A stretch of DNA of 63,213 bases from an uncultured Glaciecola sp. (GCA_947496235.1 CANMCE010000017.1:1-63213), one strand, 5' to 3'; shown: positions 26,099 to 34,620, counted from the first letter of the stretch. Notes: generated from the letters alone by a model not told the origin. Program-made: numbers and translations.

Positions 26099-26734
26099 CT
26101 AAGTGATAAAAGTAGAAAAGGATGTCACTTTCCCCACAATGAATTGAATGTAATCTTCTTTATCTGAAAACGTGATATTGTGAAAAACGGGATTATCGCA
26201 CTTAAAGATGACTTCCCTATTAATTGGCGAGACATGAACTCTGCGGACAGTTCTATATTCATTTATATCTACTATATACAAATGTCCGTCCTTGATTTTA
26301 GAGGTTAACGCTTTGTGATGTACGCTACTCCCTTTTTGAATTGTAGGCTCCATTGACTCATCTTCTAAAATAACACTTTCAGCATCTCTCCAGGTGTTTA
26401 TCCTGGCATCTTGCTTTGAGGGAGATTTATTCGAAAAGTGTTTTAGCTTTTCAATTGCTTTATTGATTGTTTTTATTCTTCCGTCTGGCGCAGATTCCAG
26501 CGGGAATTGAATTAAGCCTTGTTCGAGCCTTAATAAAAGTAAATCTATCAAATTTGCTTCAGAAGCTATTGCTAAACAACAAATGTAGTCGACATCACAT
26601 AACCTCTCGCCCAACTCATAGCCTCTGATTGAATTTTGATGCCAGCCATATTTTTCGTGAAATTGTTTCCTATTTAGACGAGCTCCAGTCAGTCTTAAAT
26701 CCTCTAAATATTTTCCAAATTCGTATTTGTCCAC
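26099..26734 (-). CDS. phage repressor, HTH plus S24-like domain
   Basis: A 211-residue protein in the position of the Mu c repressor, transcribed opposite to ner. The N-terminal HTH covers NRKQFHEKYGWHQNSIRGYELGERL. The C-terminal half is LexA/CI-like, with the nucleophile in EDESMEPTIQKGS (Ser127). The segment aligned to the LexA VKRL lysine reads TVRRV, so the catalytic Lys appears to be Arg164. That suggests it may dimerise like CI but not self-cleave. It should bind the operator at 26775-26802 and keep the lysogen. Confidence 0.85.
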   Translation of the reverse strand: MDKYEFGKYLEDLRLTGARLNRKQFHEKYGWHQNSIRGYELGERLCDVDYICCLAIASEANLIDLLLLRLEQGLIQFPLESAPDGRIKTINKAIEKLKHFSNKSPSKQDARINTWRDAESVILEDESMEPTIQKGSSVHHKALTSKIKDGHLYIVDINEYRTVRRVHVSPINREVIFKCDNPVFHNITFSDKEDYIQFIVGKVTSFSTFIT

Positions 26735-26774
26735 GCGCGCCTCTGAATCATTTTTTTATATTTATAGCAATTTT

Positions 26775-26816
26775 TTGTGTTTTTTCTATTTACAAAACAC
26801 AATTTTTTGATATAAA
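26775..26816 (+). promoter_or_regulatory. early promoter with overlapping operator palindrome
   Basis: TTGTGTTTT (26775-26783) and AAAACACAA (26794-26802) form a perfect inverted repeat, and AATTTTTTG occurs on both sides. It overlaps a promoter with -35 TTTACA (26789-26794), a 16-bp spacer and -10 TATAAA (26811-26816), reading into ner. This is where repressor and Ner would act. Confidence 0.65.
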
Positions 26817-26856
26817 TGCAATATATTGTTACTGGATAAAGTAAAACTACACCATT

Positions 26857-27138
26857 ATGAATCGTTTAAAGGATTGGCACAACATTGACGTTGTAGCAGC
26901 TATTAAGAAGAAGACTGGCTTGTCTCTACGACAAAACTCAATCATGCGAGGATTGCATGAATCAGCTTTTCAGCAGGCATTGCACAAGCCCTACCCTAAA
27001 GTTGAAAAAATCATCTCGGAAATCATTGGTGTAAAAGAGCAAGACATTTGGCCAAGCCGTTTTGACGCTCTTGGTGTTCGCAAAGATGGACGTAGACGCA
27101 ACGAAAGCTCCAAATCACCGAAGGAGCAAAGAATATGA
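26857..27138 (+). CDS. ner: Ner-like DNA-binding regulator
   Basis: A 93-residue protein of the Ner/Nlp (SfsB) family. The diagnostic order is RLKDWHNIDVVAAIKKKTGLS, then SAFQQALHKPYPKVEKIIS, ending in IIGVKEQDIWPSRF. In Mu, Ner turns down early and repressor transcription during lytic growth. It is the first gene of the early operon and overlaps the transposase gene by 4 bp (ATGA). The basic C-terminal tail (RKDGRRRNESSKSPKEQR) extends beyond the typical family length. Confidence 0.88.
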   Translation: MNRLKDWHNIDVVAAIKKKTGLSLRQNSIMRGLHESAFQQALHKPYPKVEKIISEIIGVKEQDIWPSRFDALGVRKDGRRRNESSKSPKEQRI

Positions 27139-29315
27139 TTAAGTACACAGCTTCTCAAATCGCTGAATGCTTGGGAAAAACCAAAAGAACGGTGCTATTG
27201 CGTGCCAAAAAGGAGTGTTGGGAATTCGAAGAAACTAAGGGCCTTGGGGGTGTATCGAAGTTATTTTTTGAATCTTCATTACCTGCAGACGTGCTTGAAT
27301 CTCTCCAGGATAAATCTAAGACAAATTCGTTAATAACTAGTTTAAATAAAACTAGTCCAATTATTAAAAATATAATTTCAAAACAAGATGGCGTTACGTC
27401 GTCAAAGCTTCTTAATTTGGAAGCTTTGTCTGGTATGGATCAAAGCCAGTTAAACCGAGCAATCGAAAAAGTTGAATTGATCGATCTAGCTAATCAGTAT
27501 CAAATCGAACGTAACGAACCAACGCAAATGGCTTGGAAAGGGTTCTGTGACAAATTCAATTCAGACAAGGATTTAAAATCTCAGTTTACTCACATTAAAA
27601 AAATTGGATTTTCTACCTTATGCAGATGGAAACAGTCCTTTGACAAAGAAGGATTGGTGGCGTTAGTCGATAACTGGGGAAAGAAAAAAGGTAGAACGTT
27701 AATAGATTCTAATCCATCCCTAAAAAATTACTGTACCAGCGCAATCACCCAATTCCCCCATATAAAAGGACCTCAATTAGCTAAGATTATTGAAGCTGAG
27801 TTCCAGGATTCCATTGAGCTTCCAAGTGAGGTGTCATGTCGACGTTGGATCAAAAACTATAAGAAAAAGAACCCAGCGTTATTTACCTATATTTCTAACC
27901 CAGCTGGTTTTAAAAATTCATTCATGAGTGCAATGGGCGATTTATCGTCATCTGTCACAAGAATCAATCAAATGTGGGAGTTTGATAGTACTCCAACGGA
28001 TGTAATGTTGACCGATGGTCGATATTCAATTATTGCAGTAATTGATGTGTTTACACGCCGTGTAAAAGCTGTTTTATGGCCTACTTCTGCGGCGATGGGT
28101 ATTGCATCGCTAATTCGCAGTTCAATATTGGATTGGGGAGTTCCTGAAGTTGCAGTAACGGATAATGGTGCTGACTATGTTTCTCACCATATCGCAAGTG
28201 TCTGGGATGCGTTAGAAGTACATAATCATCGAACAAACCCTCACAGCCCTTGGGAAAAACCTCACATTGAACGCTTTTTTAGGACGTTCTCACACGGAGT
28301 TGCAGAACTGTTTGAGGGCTATATAGGGCACAATGTTTCTGACCGTGAAAAAATTAACTCTAGACTAGATTTTGCATCTAGGTTGCTCAAAAAGAGAGAA
28401 AAAGGAAAAGATAACGAAGCCATTGATATAAAACTAACTGCTCGAGAGTTTGAGCAAAAAATGAATCAGTGGATTGAGTTTGCTTATCACCATTCAACAC
28501 ATTCCGAAACGAAAAAAACACCTTTTGAAATTGTCGCTGAAAATCAGAATTCAATTCGCAAAATAAAAAGTGAACGCCAGCTTGATATTTTACTTGCTCC
28601 GGTACCAGGTGATGGAATTAGAACAGTTACAAAAGAGGGCGTTAAAGTTGATGGTGCTTACTACATCCACGCTGAGCTTGGAGCTTGTATCGGTGATCGG
28701 GTTATGTGTCGTTGGAACCCAAAGGATATTGGCAAAATTACAGTATTCAGCACCATTACGAATAAATTCATCTGTGAAGCTGTAAACCCCGAAATTGCAG
28801 GTAGTGAAATATCATATCGTCATGCAGTTGAGGCTAAAAAGAAACAGCGCGCAATACTTCAAGCCAAGAAGAATGCTATCAACACCATTAGCTCTAAGTT
28901 AGAGATTTCTAATGCAGCGCAAAAATATCTTGATTACAAACAGTCTCAGAATTCCAAACTGAGTTCGCTTGAATCTAGCATTGAAGAAATTGAAGCCATC
29001 GCATTTAAGGATGTTGGTGCCACGCAAGAATCAAAAATTCAAGTCGACACCACCAAGATTTCTAATCTTCAGGAAAAGCTGAAGCAAAAGCGAGACCAAA
29101 CCCAATTGCAAGAGGCCATAGAAAATCATGAACCAACGTTTAATTCAGTTCATGCAAAGGCCACCTATTACGCCAAGAGAGAATGTAAGGGCTTTTTAAG
29201 CCCTGAAGAAAAAGCTTGGCTCCTAAATTATCGTCGCGATTATCCAGGCCAAGCGGCGATGTTAGAAAAAATACTTGAAGAGCCTGGTATTCAATTTAAA
29301 AAGGAAATCAAATGA
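27135..29315 (+). CDS. Mu-type transposase (MuA)
   Basis: A 726-residue DDE transposase that cuts and joins the prophage ends. The N-terminal part holds helix-turn-helix end-binding domains (YTASQIAECLGKTKRTVLLR). The catalytic residues are Asp284 (WEFDSTPTDV), Asp343 (VTDNGADY) and Glu379 (WEKPHIERFFR). The second Asp and Glu are 35 residues apart, closer than in phage Mu. A Mu_transpos_C beta-barrel and a coiled C-terminal tail that should bind the B ATPase follow. The stop overlaps the next start (ATGA). Confidence 0.95.
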   Translation: MIKYTASQIAECLGKTKRTVLLRAKKECWEFEETKGLGGVSKLFFESSLPADVLESLQDKSKTNSLITSLNKTSPIIKNIISKQDGVTSSKLLNLEALSGMDQSQLNRAIEKVELIDLANQYQIERNEPTQMAWKGFCDKFNSDKDLKSQFTHIKKIGFSTLCRWKQSFDKEGLVALVDNWGKKKGRTLIDSNPSLKNYCTSAITQFPHIKGPQLAKIIEAEFQDSIELPSEVSCRRWIKNYKKKNPALFTYISNPAGFKNSFMSAMGDLSSSVTRINQMWEFDSTPTDVMLTDGRYSIIAVIDVFTRRVKAVLWPTSAAMGIASLIRSSILDWGVPEVAVTDNGADYVSHHIASVWDALEVHNHRTNPHSPWEKPHIERFFRTFSHGVAELFEGYIGHNVSDREKINSRLDFASRLLKKREKGKDNEAIDIKLTAREFEQKMNQWIEFAYHHSTHSETKKTPFEIVAENQNSIRKIKSERQLDILLAPVPGDGIRTVTKEGVKVDGAYYIHAELGACIGDRVMCRWNPKDIGKITVFSTITNKFICEAVNPEIAGSEISYRHAVEAKKKQRAILQAKKNAINTISSKLEISNAAQKYLDYKQSQNSKLSSLESSIEEIEAIAFKDVGATQESKIQVDTTKISNLQEKLKQKRDQTQLQEAIENHEPTFNSVHAKATYYAKRECKGFLSPEEKAWLLNYRRDYPGQAAMLEKILEEPGIQFKKEIK

Positions 29316-30022
29316 GAAGCATAACTGCACATACTGCAAACGTGACAAAAGCGTTTAATGCATATCAAAACTTAACCGAAAGCGCTGAAGATGGCACCCC
29401 TGCTATGGGAATGTTTTCTGGTAAAGCTGGATTGGGTAAAACAACCGCGGGGGCTTGGTTGTTTACCAAAGCAGATGGGATTTTACTTAGATGTTTTAAA
29501 GCTGACACGCTTGGAACTTTTTTAGAACGGCTTTCGACCGAACTCGGTCTTGAGACGGATTGTACTCGGGCCAAAATGCTGTCGAATATCATTAGAGAGT
29601 TAGCAATTTGTAACCGCCCACTTTTTATAGATGAAGCTGATTATTTAGCGGAAAAAATTGCAGTTCTTGAAACCCTCCGCGACATCTACGACCTGGCAAA
29701 TGTGCCAATTATCTTAATTGGTTATGAGCAGCTGCCAAAAAAGGTAAAGCGTCTTCCACAGTTACTTTCACGCATCAGTCAGCATGTAGAGTTTCAACCA
29801 GCAAATGAAAATGACATTGCCATTATGGCTGAACAGTTAGTTGAGCATTGTGAGGTTGAGCCATGCTTGCTTGCTGAGTTACTGAAAAAGAGTAATGGAA
29901 ACTTTCGACTGATAACCGTTGGCTTAAACAGTATTGAGAAGTTCTGTGTGGTGAATGGATTGGATTCGATCTCAGCTCAGCAATGGGCTGGTCGTATGTT
30001 ATTCCCGACAGCGGATTTATAA
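29312..30022 (+). CDS. MuB-type AAA+ ATPase, transposition target protein
   Basis: A 236-residue AAA+ ATPase with Walker A MFSGKAGLGKTTAG near residue 36 and Walker B RPLFIDEADYLA near 102, plus the sensor LIGYEQLPKK. It matches MuB-type proteins that bind target DNA, deliver it to the transposase and give target immunity. It is shorter than Mu B (about 312) and lacks the long N-terminal domain, as in other D3112-type phages. Overlaps the transposase stop by 4 bp. Confidence 0.92.
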   Translation: MRSITAHTANVTKAFNAYQNLTESAEDGTPAMGMFSGKAGLGKTTAGAWLFTKADGILLRCFKADTLGTFLERLSTELGLETDCTRAKMLSNIIRELAICNRPLFIDEADYLAEKIAVLETLRDIYDLANVPIILIGYEQLPKKVKRLPQLLSRISQHVEFQPANENDIAIMAEQLVEHCEVEPCLLAELLKKSNGNFRLITVGLNSIEKFCVVNGLDSISAQQWAGRMLFPTADL

Positions 30023-30034
30023 AAGGATTTCATA

Positions 30035-30592
30035 ATGAAGCGAACGCTAAGCCAAAGGAGCTGGGAATGGATTAAACACCAGCATACGTTTAGTAGTAAA
30101 GAGCTGGCTAGCGAAATGGATGTCTCATTAGCACAGGCGCAAAACGCAATTTACCACCTTAAAACACTCGGTGCAGTTCGTTCGATGCACCGAGGTTATA
30201 AGGGGACTGTTTATTCAAAAATAGAGAATGCTAAACCATTTTTACCCGGCAAGAACGCGACGAGTCCTCGCGGGGTATGTGTCCGCCAACGCATATGGCA
30301 AACCATTCGATATTTAACGAAATTCACAGTGAATGAGGTTATAGCAAGTGCAGAATGCTCTCGCGCCTCAGTCGAAAAGTTTATCAGCGATTTGCAGAAA
30401 TACAACTATGTGGTTTCGGTAAGACAAGTAAAGGTGACTGACCCAATGCGCAAGCGCACCGGCAACGGACACACTTATCTTTTAATTAATAACACGGGTA
30501 GAAAGTACCCTGTTATGAGTGAGAAAGGCATGCGTGATCAGAATTTAGATCGTCTCATGCCTTTAGCTACCGAGACCAGGAAGAAGGCGTAA
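30035..30592 (+). CDS. early phage protein with two winged-helix regions
   Basis: A 185-residue basic protein. I see two similar helix-turn-helix stretches, one near residues 18-45 (TFSSKELASEMDVSLAQAQN) and one near 90-120 (FTVNEVIASAECSRASVEKF), each followed by a likely wing. It is probably DNA-binding, with a role in early regulation or replication unknown. AAAGGA lies upstream of the ATG. Same operon as A and B. Confidence 0.68.
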   Translation: MKRTLSQRSWEWIKHQHTFSSKELASEMDVSLAQAQNAIYHLKTLGAVRSMHRGYKGTVYSKIENAKPFLPGKNATSPRGVCVRQRIWQTIRYLTKFTVNEVIASAECSRASVEKFISDLQKYNYVVSVRQVKVTDPMRKRTGNGHTYLLINNTGRKYPVMSEKGMRDQNLDRLMPLATETRKKA

Positions 30593-30594
30593 AT

Positions 30595-30900
30595 ATGATG
30601 CACTGGTTTTCATTGCTAGAACGCAAAACCGAAGAATTAGGGAGACGTGTAGTCGAGAAGGATCTTGGTATCTCAAGGGCTGCTCTATCCCAAGTTCTTA
30701 ACCAAAAATACAAAGGAAGTTTAAACAACATCAAGGACAAAGTTTTAGCTGCTTACACTAGCGCTGAGGTAACTTGCCCGATATTAGGGGATATACCTGT
30801 AAAGCGTTGTTTGTCGGAGCAGGTAAAAACCTTTAACCCTTCCAATCCACAACGCGTGCAGCTTTACAAAGCCTGCATGCGCTGCCCTCACAGGAGGTAA
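30595..30900 (+). CDS. small HTH protein with a cysteine cluster
   Basis: A 101-residue protein. Residues 15-45 look like a helix-turn-helix (RRVVEKDLGISRAALSQVLN). The second half has four cysteines (CPILGDIPVKRC and CMRCPH), a likely zinc site. Such small early proteins occur in Mu-like phages, but I cannot name the function. Starts 2 bp after the preceding stop. Confidence 0.65.
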   Translation: MMHWFSLLERKTEELGRRVVEKDLGISRAALSQVLNQKYKGSLNNIKDKVLAAYTSAEVTCPILGDIPVKRCLSEQVKTFNPSNPQRVQLYKACMRCPHRR

Positions 30901-30902
30901 AC

Positions 30903-31172
30903 ATGAATAGAACACATTTACAAAAGCGGTTTATATCGCGCATTAAAACGACAAGTGAAGCACTTGTTCATTTGGACCAATTGGGGTGTGAAGTCATTGG
31001 TCTGTCAGTTAATGATACTGGCAACGATATTGAAATTTTACCACCCCCTGATAAAGCCCATTTAAACGGCTTTCCAACGGTGATTAATCACGACAATAAA
31101 GGTCGTCATTATCTGATGATGGCAAGAGTTAAAGGCTGCAATGTTAGCTGGAAAGTTAATCAATTCAATTAG
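30903..31172 (+). CDS. hypothetical early phage protein
   Basis: An 89-residue protein with a strong AGGAGG ribosome site 6 nt before the ATG. Middle region IGLSVNDTGNDIEILPPPDK. No motif recognised. It is co-directional and tightly packed in the early operon. Confidence 0.6.
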   Translation: MNRTHLQKRFISRIKTTSEALVHLDQLGCEVIGLSVNDTGNDIEILPPPDKAHLNGFPTVINHDNKGRHYLMMARVKGCNVSWKVNQFN

Positions 31173-31183
31173 GAGAAATAGTC

Positions 31184-31843
31184 ATGTTAGACACTAAAAA
31201 GTTAGTCGAGCGAGTGCATGAATTATCTGACACCAAAGCTTTAGATGGCTTCATGTTAGATGAAGTAGGAAATCAAATTCGCGTTAGTAACATCAAGGAG
31301 TATGACCTTATTCGTGACAAGTTGGTGAAAGAAATGGCGCGCGATGCTGCTGTGCTTGCTGATGAAATGCAAGCTGCAAAAGAGCGGTTTTCAGCGAAGT
31401 TCGAGCAGCATATTGAACGAATGGAAAATATCTACAAGGTGAAAGTTGGCGGTAGAAAAGGAAATGTTTCGCTTTCAAGCTTTGACCGAAAACTAAAAAT
31501 CGAGCGGACAAAGCAAGACAGAATGACCACTAATGAACACATGGTAGTTGCTGTGCAATTAGTTGATCAATGTCTTGCTGGATGGGCAAAAGGCTCAAAC
31601 CGTAATTTACAGGCGTTTGTCCGTAAATATTTTAGAACAGACGCCAAAGGTAACTTCAATATAGCTGACCTACAACGTGTACGTCGTCTGGAGCTCGAAA
31701 CGCCAGATCCTTTATGGGAAAAAGCTATGGAGGCCCTTGATAACGCTATTGAGCACGACACGACAGTAACCTATTTCCGTGCTTTTGTGCGTGATGAATC
31801 CGGTAAATATCTCAATATCCCCTTAGATTTCGCCAAGGTATAG
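31184..31843 (+). CDS. DUF3164 family phage protein
   Basis: A 219-residue, charged, helical protein that fits the DUF3164 family of Mu-like phages, with a long coiled-coil-like centre (KEMARDAAVLADEMQAAKER) and the conserved-looking NVSLSSFDRKLKIER and FVRKYFRTD. Function of the family is unknown. AGGAGA precedes the ATG by 8 nt. Confidence 0.75.
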   Translation: MLDTKKLVERVHELSDTKALDGFMLDEVGNQIRVSNIKEYDLIRDKLVKEMARDAAVLADEMQAAKERFSAKFEQHIERMENIYKVKVGGRKGNVSLSSFDRKLKIERTKQDRMTTNEHMVVAVQLVDQCLAGWAKGSNRNLQAFVRKYFRTDAKGNFNIADLQRVRRLELETPDPLWEKAMEALDNAIEHDTTVTYFRAFVRDESGKYLNIPLDFAKV

Positions 31844-31851
31844 GAGGCAAT

Positions 31852-32040
31852 ATGTCACTGAATATAACAGCTTTAGCCGACGGCGATGAACATCAATCGA
31901 ATGTTGTCATTACTGGTAGCGTCGAAGATTTGATCCTTATTTTAAGTGAGCTTTGCGACGACTACTCAGAACAAAAAATGGAATTAACAATTCCGGTGAG
32001 GGATGGATATGTGGAACAAATCTTAAACATGATGGAATAG
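31852..32040 (+). CDS. hypothetical small phage protein
   Basis: A 62-residue acidic protein with AGGAGG upstream of the ATG. No family recognised. The spacer that follows (32041-32113) carries GCGCTGGATATCAGCG, a small hairpin, before the next ribosome site. Confidence 0.55.
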   Translation: MSLNITALADGDEHQSNVVITGSVEDLILILSELCDDYSEQKMELTIPVRDGYVEQILNMME

Positions 32041-32113
32041 ACCCTATCCCCTGTTTCAGGGGATTAATTAAAGCGCTGGATATCAGCGTTTTAATTAATC
32101 AAAGGAGAGTGAC

Positions 32114-32269
32114 ATGAAACGTTTACTTACACTGGTAGTTCTAATTTTGTTTGTTATAGATGCTGCGTTACAAGAGGAATATTTACTTCTTGGTATTTAC
32201 ATATTTGTATTATCTCAATTGGCCGTTGTTTGTTTTTTTTTAGGATTACCCAAATGCGACAAGCGTTGA
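32114..32269 (+). CDS. 51-residue membrane protein upstream of gemA
   Basis: A short frame with a strong AAGGAG ribosome site 7 nt before the ATG. It translates as MKRLLTLVVLILFVIDAAL, then a second hydrophobic stretch (YLLLGIYIFVLSQLAVVCFF) and a short basic tail ending CDKR, so two membrane helices are likely. Its last 16 bases overlap the start of gemA, which suggests translational coupling. No family recognised; it could affect lysis or host membrane function. Confidence 0.6.
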   Translation: MKRLLTLVVLILFVIDAALQEEYLLLGIYIFVLSQLAVVCFFLGLPKCDKR

Positions 32270-32787
32270 TTGCCAAGATACATATTGCCAAAAAGGAATT
32301 AGGACTGGATGACGACACTTACAGAGCTGCTGTTTCGCTGGCTACTAATGGCAAAACCAGTTGTAAAAATTGCTCAATTAAAGAATTAGAAAACGTCCTA
32401 TTAGCAATGCGTAAACGGGGTTATGTACCCAAAGCGAAGTCGCAAGGAAAGAAAAAGAAAAGCCCAGGTTCACGCGTTCCTAGAAGATTTGAAGAAGTAA
32501 ATAAAGTTAGGGCGCTTTGGTGTGAAATGCATCGACACGGTTTTTTGGTGGATGGTAGCGAAAACGCTTTGGCCAAGTACGTCAAACGAATGACAAAAAT
32601 AGAATCCCCTGAGTGGTTAAATCATGAATCTGGCTACAAGGTTATTGAGTCGCTAAAGAACTGGTATAAGCGAGAAATGCTAAAAGTTCTTTTAGCTGTC
32701 AAACCCTATGAAGTCGACGAAAATGAAATTTCTTTTAACCAAACCTTAGTAGCTTACAAAGCTCATATTGGAGAAGTCGATGAATGA
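32254..32787 (+). CDS. gemA: GemA-like regulatory protein (DUF1018)
   Basis: A 177-residue protein with the GemA start MRQALIAKIHIAKKELGLDD and DDTYRAAVSLATNGKTSC, as in Mu gp16. GemA of Mu alters host gene expression. The internal ATG at 32254 is chosen over a TTG at 32230 because family members begin near it. A lysine-rich linker (GKKKKSPGSRVPRR) follows. The stop overlaps mor. Confidence 0.87.
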   Translation: MRQALIAKIHIAKKELGLDDDTYRAAVSLATNGKTSCKNCSIKELENVLLAMRKRGYVPKAKSQGKKKKSPGSRVPRRFEEVNKVRALWCEMHRHGFLVDGSENALAKYVKRMTKIESPEWLNHESGYKVIESLKNWYKREMLKVLLAVKPYEVDENEISFNQTLVAYKAHIGEVDE

Positions 32788-33214
32788 CAATCAAGATGAA
32801 TTTAGCTTTGATGATGACTTTGATTTGTTATTGGAAAACCTTCCAGAAGCGACGGCAGACAAAGATGTAGCTCAAATGCGATACAAACAACACCTTTGGG
32901 AGTTGGTATTGATCATTGAGCGAAGACTGCAAAAAGAAGGCTTAGATGAAGATGAAAGTTATAAATTGGCGTGCACGTTAATTGCTGAGATTGCCCACTA
33001 TGAAGGAGGGGAAATGCGGTACCTGCCTCGTGGAGACAAGCTCAAACAAGAACTTCGTAATATTGAAATGTTCAAACTTTGGCACCTTAAAGGGTGGATG
33101 ATCGAGAAAATCCACAAAAAATACTGCCCTGAATTAAACGTGATCCAAGTGTATAAAATTCTACATGTTAAGAGAAAAGAATACTTAGCAAAAATTCAAC
33201 CTAACTTACTCTAG
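32780..33214 (+). CDS. mor: Mor-type middle transcription activator
   Basis: A 144-residue protein of the Mor/C family. The C-terminal helix-turn-helix is in EMFKLWHLKGWMIEKIHKKY with ELNVIQVYKILHVKRKEYL, and the dimerisation region LAEIAHYEGGEMRYLPRG resembles Mor. In Mu, Mor activates the middle promoter. Only this single family member is seen, so it may do the work of both Mor and C. ATG 32780 overlaps the gemA stop. Confidence 0.85.
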   Translation: MNDNQDEFSFDDDFDLLLENLPEATADKDVAQMRYKQHLWELVLIIERRLQKEGLDEDESYKLACTLIAEIAHYEGGEMRYLPRGDKLKQELRNIEMFKLWHLKGWMIEKIHKKYCPELNVIQVYKILHVKRKEYLAKIQPNLL

Positions 33215-33222
33215 GTAAACCT

Positions 33223-33447
33223 ATGAAAGATTTAATTCACCCAGATTATAACCCTAAAGATATGTTGTTAGACGAAGTCACCCAACAGCCATTGTCAATG
33301 GCTACATTGATCGGCGTAATGGCAAGAGATATGGAGGATGAACAGTGTTCAGAATTAAAGCAATGGCTAGGTACATTGCTCGTTAATGGCAAGCGAACGC
33401 AAGTTCAATTAGTACTAACGTCGACCGATTATGTAGACGAGGATTAA
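33223..33447 (+). CDS. hypothetical phage protein
   Basis: A 74-residue acidic protein (HPDYNPKDMLLDEVTQQPLS), no family recognised. AGGTAA precedes the ATG, and the gene fits closely between mor and the next small gene. Confidence 0.55.
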   Translation: MKDLIHPDYNPKDMLLDEVTQQPLSMATLIGVMARDMEDEQCSELKQWLGTLLVNGKRTQVQLVLTSTDYVDED

Positions 33448-33449
33448 GC

Positions 33450-33653
33450 ATGGCAGCGCTTAAACCTGAAATAGACATTGGTTTAGCTGCGCTGTGTCTT
33501 CATGCCGCGCCACAGCAAGTTTTATCAATAGATGATATTGCTGAAGTTTGTGGCTGCAATAGAAGTTATATTTGGGCACTGGAAAGAAGAGCAGTGAAAA
33601 AAGCGCTTATTTTCGCCAGACGTAAAGAATTACACTTATTTTTGAAGGATTAA
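33450..33653 (+). CDS. small HTH-like phage protein
   Basis: A 67-residue protein. QQVLSIDDIAEVCGCNRSYIW followed by ALERRAVKKAL looks like a helix-turn-helix. It lies 2 bp from its neighbours on both sides, just before the RepA-like ATPase. Possible partner or regulator of that gene; not recognised further. Confidence 0.6.
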   Translation: MAALKPEIDIGLAALCLHAAPQQVLSIDDIAEVCGCNRSYIWALERRAVKKALIFARRKELHLFLKD

Positions 33654-33655
33654 CC

Positions 33656-34552
33656 GTGTTAGATTTTTTAGAAAAATCATCTTTGACCACCTCTGATTTT
33701 AATGCTGAAGCTGAGTTTTTAATACCTGATTTTTTAGCTAAAAATATGATAACCATGATTTACGCTGATGGTGGAAACGGTAAGAGTTGGCTCGGTTTTT
33801 CCCTTGCTAAGTACTGTGCATCGTTGCCAAGTGTAAGAGTGACTTATTTGGATTTTGATAACCCTCTAACGGTCTTAAAAGAACGTCAAATTGATAAACA
33901 GCTCATAGAACCATTATCAAACTTGCTTTATGTCCAAAGGAGTAAATGCGAGATGTCACCAAGTGAGCTGCTTGGCGCGCTTCAAGCTAATGCTATTGGG
34001 AAAATATATGAAAATCACATATTCATTATAGATTCTCTTCGAGATTTTACTGATGTTGATAATAACTCTCGGGCTATGGTAACAATGGAACAGCTAAAGG
34101 ATATTCGTGAAGCTGGAGGCACTTTAGTGGTGCTACATCACTCTAACAAAGATGGTCGAAACTATCAGGGAAGTAATAATATAAGAAACTCCGTTGATAA
34201 CATGTTTCAGTTGAGAAAACTTGAATTATCCAGCGGAATTGGTGTATTACTGATATGCAAAAAAGAGCGCTGTGCAATACGAGATAAAGCTTTTGATATC
34301 GACCCTAAAACATTTAATTTAACTGAACGTGATGTTGCTGATGCTAAGTTAACCCAAGAGGACGTGAGCTTTGTTTCACAAGTTAAAGAGGCTCTAACCC
34401 AGCAGGGAGAGCTAAATAAATCAGCTTTATTGGAATCTTGTGGATTCACCAAAGATGATAAAACGGCTCGCAGCAGACTTGAAAAATATGAAAATGTGTA
34501 TTGGAAAAGTGAGAAGCGTCATACTCGCATTTTTTACACATTGATAGATTAA
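33656..34552 (+). CDS. RepA/AAA_25-like ATPase
   Basis: A 298-residue RecA-fold ATPase. Walker A YADGGNGKSW near residue 37, Walker B HIFIIDSLRDFTD near 124, and the sensor VVLHHSNKDG match hexameric RepA/AAA_25 enzymes of plasmids and phages. The last 70 residues look like a winged helix (LNKSALLESCGFTKDDKTAR). GTG start after GGATTAACC. Such a gene is unusual next to mor in a transposable phage. An iteron-like palindrome begins 4 bp after its stop. Confidence 0.75.
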   Translation: MLDFLEKSSLTTSDFNAEAEFLIPDFLAKNMITMIYADGGNGKSWLGFSLAKYCASLPSVRVTYLDFDNPLTVLKERQIDKQLIEPLSNLLYVQRSKCEMSPSELLGALQANAIGKIYENHIFIIDSLRDFTDVDNNSRAMVTMEQLKDIREAGGTLVVLHHSNKDGRNYQGSNNIRNSVDNMFQLRKLELSSGIGVLLICKKERCAIRDKAFDIDPKTFNLTERDVADAKLTQEDVSFVSQVKEALTQQGELNKSALLESCGFTKDDKTARSRLEKYENVYWKSEKRHTRIFYTLID

Positions 34553-34555
34553 AGC

Positions 34556-34620
34556 TACAACTGTTACAACCTTTACAACTACCAGTATTTATAGGGGTTG
34601 TAAGAGTTGTAACAGTTGTA
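34556..34620. repeat. large palindrome built of 9-bp TACAAC/GTTGTA iterons
   Basis: The left arm (34556-34579) has three TACAAC units at 9-bp spacing; the right arm (34597-34620) has three GTTGTA units at 9-bp spacing. The arms pair over 24 positions with one mismatch, including 15 perfect bp, round a 17-nt loop. No T-run follows, so a protein-binding site is more likely than a terminator, although an RNA stem is possible. The rest of 34553-34746 has no gene. Confidence 0.7.

Noticed and set aside
34556..34620. The iteron palindrome as an ordinary terminator
   Set aside because: No T-run follows either arm, and the 9-bp repeated units are not needed for a terminator stem.
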